Below, piece after piece: positions 4,588 through 6,020 of a stretch of DNA of 6,020 nt. The stretch spans positions 1 through 6,020 of the forward strand of contig JACCQW010000173.1 in assembly GCA_013813955.1 (NCBI GenBank), read 5' to 3'. This stretch comes from Solirubrobacterales bacterium (GTDB lineage: Bacteria > Actinomycetota > Thermoleophilia > Solirubrobacterales > Solirubrobacteraceae). The position numbers and the translations under genes are program-made. How positions within the stretch are numbered: the first letter of the stretch is position 1; each line of letters opens with the position of its first letter. The notes below the pieces were generated by a model that was not told the DNA's origin, ran no database searches, and was given only the letters and a program-made list of their open reading frames with translations.

Positions 4588-5304
4588 CTGAAGCTCCTCA
4601 CGGAACTGCTGGGCGAGCTGCCGGAGCACCTCTATCGCCAGGTGTTCACGCACGCGTCGTGGACCGAGAAGCGCTCGGACTCCTACTCGCGACTGGCCTT
4701 TCTCGGGGATTCGGTGCTCGGCCTGGCCGTGACCACGCACCTGTACCCGCGGCTGGAGGCCGAGCGCTTCGGCGCGGGCCGCCTCACGAAGATCCGCGCG
4801 CAGAGCGTCTCGGGCGTCTCGTGCCGGGCGGTGGCCGAGCGCCTCGGGGTCCCCGACAGGCTGCGGGCCTGCGCACCGCAGGGCGTGGGCCACAGCGCGG
4901 AGGCGCTCGTGGAGACCGAGCGCGTGCTGGCCTCGGTGATCGAGGCGGTCATCGGCGCCTGCTACCTGCAGGTCGGCTACGAGCGCTCGGCGGCGGCGGT
5001 GGTCGAGGCCTTCCAGCCGGAGATCGCCGAGGCGCTGCTGCACCCGGTCGACTTCAAGTCCACGCTGCAGGAGCGCCTGGCGCGCCGCGGCCAGGTCGTG
5101 AGCTACGCGGTGGCCGCCGAGCACGGGCCTCCGCACGACCGGACCTTCGAGGTGCTCGCCACGGTGGACGGCGCCCCGGTGGGCCGGGGCGCGGGGCGCT
5201 CCAAGAAGCACGCCGAGCAGGCGGCCGCGCGCGTGGCGCTCGACGCGCTTCACCCCGGCCCCCCCGAGCCGCTGGACGACGAGGACGACGAGGCGGAGCG
5301 ATGA
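4588..5304 (+). CDS. rnc: RNase III homologue with degenerate nuclease site and intact dsRNA-binding domain
   Basis: RNase III normally cuts double-stranded RNA in rRNA and mRNA processing. From CTG 4588 the protein has 239 codons including the stop (238 residues). The endonuclease domain (1-145) includes FTHASW (20-25), RLAFLGDSVLGL (35-46), GRLTKIRAQSVSG (64-76) and VLASVIEAVIGACYL (113-127). The dsRNA-binding domain (about 153-223) has DFKSTLQERLARRG and GRGAGRSKKHAEQAAARVAL. The tail is acidic. By E. coli numbering, E38, E41, E65 and D114 are Ser34, Ala37, Ala63 and Ser116; only D45 (Asp41) and E117 (Glu119) remain. Cleavage is therefore doubtful, while RNA binding looks intact. Start: GTG 4642 would begin at 'VFTHAS' and lose the first family helix (KLLTELLGELPEHLYRQ), which is in frame from CTG 4588, 3 nt after the acpP stop. 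No ATG, GTG or TTG lies between. GTG 4642 remains the conventional alternative. Confidence 0.88.
   Translation: MKLLTELLGELPEHLYRQVFTHASWTEKRSDSYSRLAFLGDSVLGLAVTTHLYPRLEAERFGAGRLTKIRAQSVSGVSCRAVAERLGVPDRLRACAPQGVGHSAEALVETERVLASVIEAVIGACYLQVGYERSAAAVVEAFQPEIAEALLHPVDFKSTLQERLARRGQVVSYAVAAEHGPPHDRTFEVLATVDGAPVGRGAGRSKKHAEQAAARVALDALHPGPPEPLDDEDDEAER
5295..5298 (+). promoter_or_regulatory. Ribosome binding site GGAG for smc
   Basis: GGAG lies inside the end of rnc, 7 nt before GTG 5306, and so supports that GTG as the smc start. It is the only well-placed Shine-Dalgarno I find in the window, which fits smc being expressed from within an operon and not from its own leaderless transcript. Confidence 0.6.
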
Positions 5305-5305
5305 C

Positions 5306-6020
5306 GTGCACCTGAGGTCGATCAGCCTGAAGGGCTTCAAGTCCTTCCCGGACCGCACCACGCTCGAGTTCGGGCCCGGCGTGTCGGTGATCGTCGGCCC
5401 CAACGGGTCGGGCAAGTCCAACGTCACCGACGCGGTGCTGTGGGCGATGGGCGAGCAGTCCCCGCTGGCCGTGCGCGGCCAGTCGATGCAGGACGTGATC
5501 TTCGGTGGCGGGCGCGGCGTGCAGGCGCGCCCGGCGGCCGAGGTGGAGATCGTCATCGACAACGGCGACGGCGCGGTCGACCTGCCGATGGGCGAGATCT
5601 CCGTCGTGCGCCGCCTTGACCGCTCGGGCGAGGGCGAGTACCGCCTGAACGGCGCGCGCTGCCGCCTGGTCGACGTCCTCGAGGTCCTGTCGGACACCGG
5701 CCTGGGCAAGGAGATGCACTCCGTCGTCTCCCAGGGCCGCGTGGAGGCGATCGTGACGAGCAAGCCGCGCGACCGGCGCCTGCTCATCGAGGAGGCCGCG
5801 GGGCTGGGCAAGCACCGCAAGCGCCGCCGCCGCGCGCAGCTCAAGCTCGAGCGCACCCAGGACAACCTCGACCGCGCGCTGGACGTCGAGCGCGAGGCGC
5901 GCTCGCGGCTGCGCCCGCTCAAGCGCCAGGCCGAGGCGGCCGAGCTGCACGAGCGCCTGGCTCGCCAGGCCGACGAGGCGGGCTGGACGCTGGCGGCCGA
6001 CGACGCACGCGCGGCGGGGT
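5306..6020 (+). CDS. smc: Chromosome segregation protein SMC, N-terminal part
   Basis: The first 238 residues of the condensin ATPase that compacts and separates chromosomes, working as a coiled-coil dimer with ScpA/ScpB. The start is typical (HLRSISLKGFKSFPDRT). The Walker A loop is GPNGSGKS (31-38) and is followed by NVTDAVLWAMGEQ. Next come the RGQSMQDVIFGGG segment, the Q-loop SQGRVEAIVTSKPRDRR with Gln143, and IEEAAGLGKHRKRR. After that, the highly charged coiled-coil arm begins (KLERTQDNLDRALDVEREARSRL). The Walker B and signature motif lie in the C-terminal head, beyond the window. The gene is cut by the window end, not broken. GTG 5306 is one nt after the rnc stop and has a GGAG 7 nt upstream. 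The ATG at 5301 is in another frame and ends after four codons. Confidence 0.95.
   Translation, partial: MHLRSISLKGFKSFPDRTTLEFGPGVSVIVGPNGSGKSNVTDAVLWAMGEQSPLAVRGQSMQDVIFGGGRGVQARPAAEVEIVIDNGDGAVDLPMGEISVVRRLDRSGEGEYRLNGARCRLVDVLEVLSDTGLGKEMHSVVSQGRVEAIVTSKPRDRRLLIEEAAGLGKHRKRRRRAQLKLERTQDNLDRALDVEREARSRLRPLKRQAEAAELHERLARQADEAGWTLAADDARAAG

Noticed and set aside
5301..5315. ATG overlapping the rnc stop as a start for smc
   Set aside because: That frame reads only four codons before a stop; GTG 5306 with GGAG 7 nt upstream gives the SMC N-terminus.
4126..5922. 598-codon open frame on the minus strand across plsX, acpP, rnc and smc
   Set aside because: It runs antisense to four recognised genes and its translation is low-complexity Arg/Ser/Leu-rich sequence. 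Long antisense frames are common in DNA with very high G+C.

Overview
The window is GC-rich throughout (roughly 70% or more G+C by eye) and almost completely coding. It has short A/T-bearing -10-like hexamers placed 6-10 nt before start codons and very few Shine-Dalgarno sequences. With the gene order, this suggests a high-GC actinobacterium, most likely of the Thermoleophilia/Solirubrobacterales type. The class-level assignment is inference; no rRNA gene or other marker here settles it. There are no tRNA, rRNA, CRISPR or mobile-element signatures, and no gene-free stretch longer than 300 bases.

Left part (1-1956): the 3' end of an unrecognised gene with a winged-helix-like C-terminus is followed after 9 nt by a complete acyl-CoA synthetase of the AMP-forming (ANL) superfamily. 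All of the synthetase's core adenylation motifs are intact.

Middle part (1992-3277): a YceD/DUF177 gene and rpmF (ribosomal protein L32), which are direct neighbours in most bacteria. Here they are separated by an oppositely oriented gene for a nucleotidyltransferase-fold protein. Its catalytic aspartates appear to be replaced, and its 3' end overlaps the yceD 3' end tail-to-tail by 83 nt.

Right part (3287-6020): plsX-acpP-rnc-smc, tightly packed on the + strand. plsX and acpP overlap by 4 nt, rnc begins just after the acpP stop, and smc begins 1 nt after the rnc stop. This is the familiar lipid synthesis/RNA processing/chromosome condensation cluster, but fabH, fabD and fabG, which often lie between plsX and acpP, are absent. 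PlsX would make acyl-phosphate from acyl-ACP, AcpP carries the acyl chain, RNase III is normally a double-strand-specific RNase, and SMC is the condensin ATPase (cut off by the window end).

Most notable points: (1) the RNase III homologue keeps a textbook dsRNA-binding domain but has lost four of the six conserved acidic residues of the nuclease domain, so it looks like a pseudo-nuclease; (2) its family-like N-terminus can only be reached from a CTG start codon; (3) PlsX departs from three family signature motifs; (4) five of the genes have a TANNNT hexamer 6-10 nt before the start, consistent with leaderless transcription, and two of these hexamers use the TAG stop codon of the preceding gene as their first three bases.
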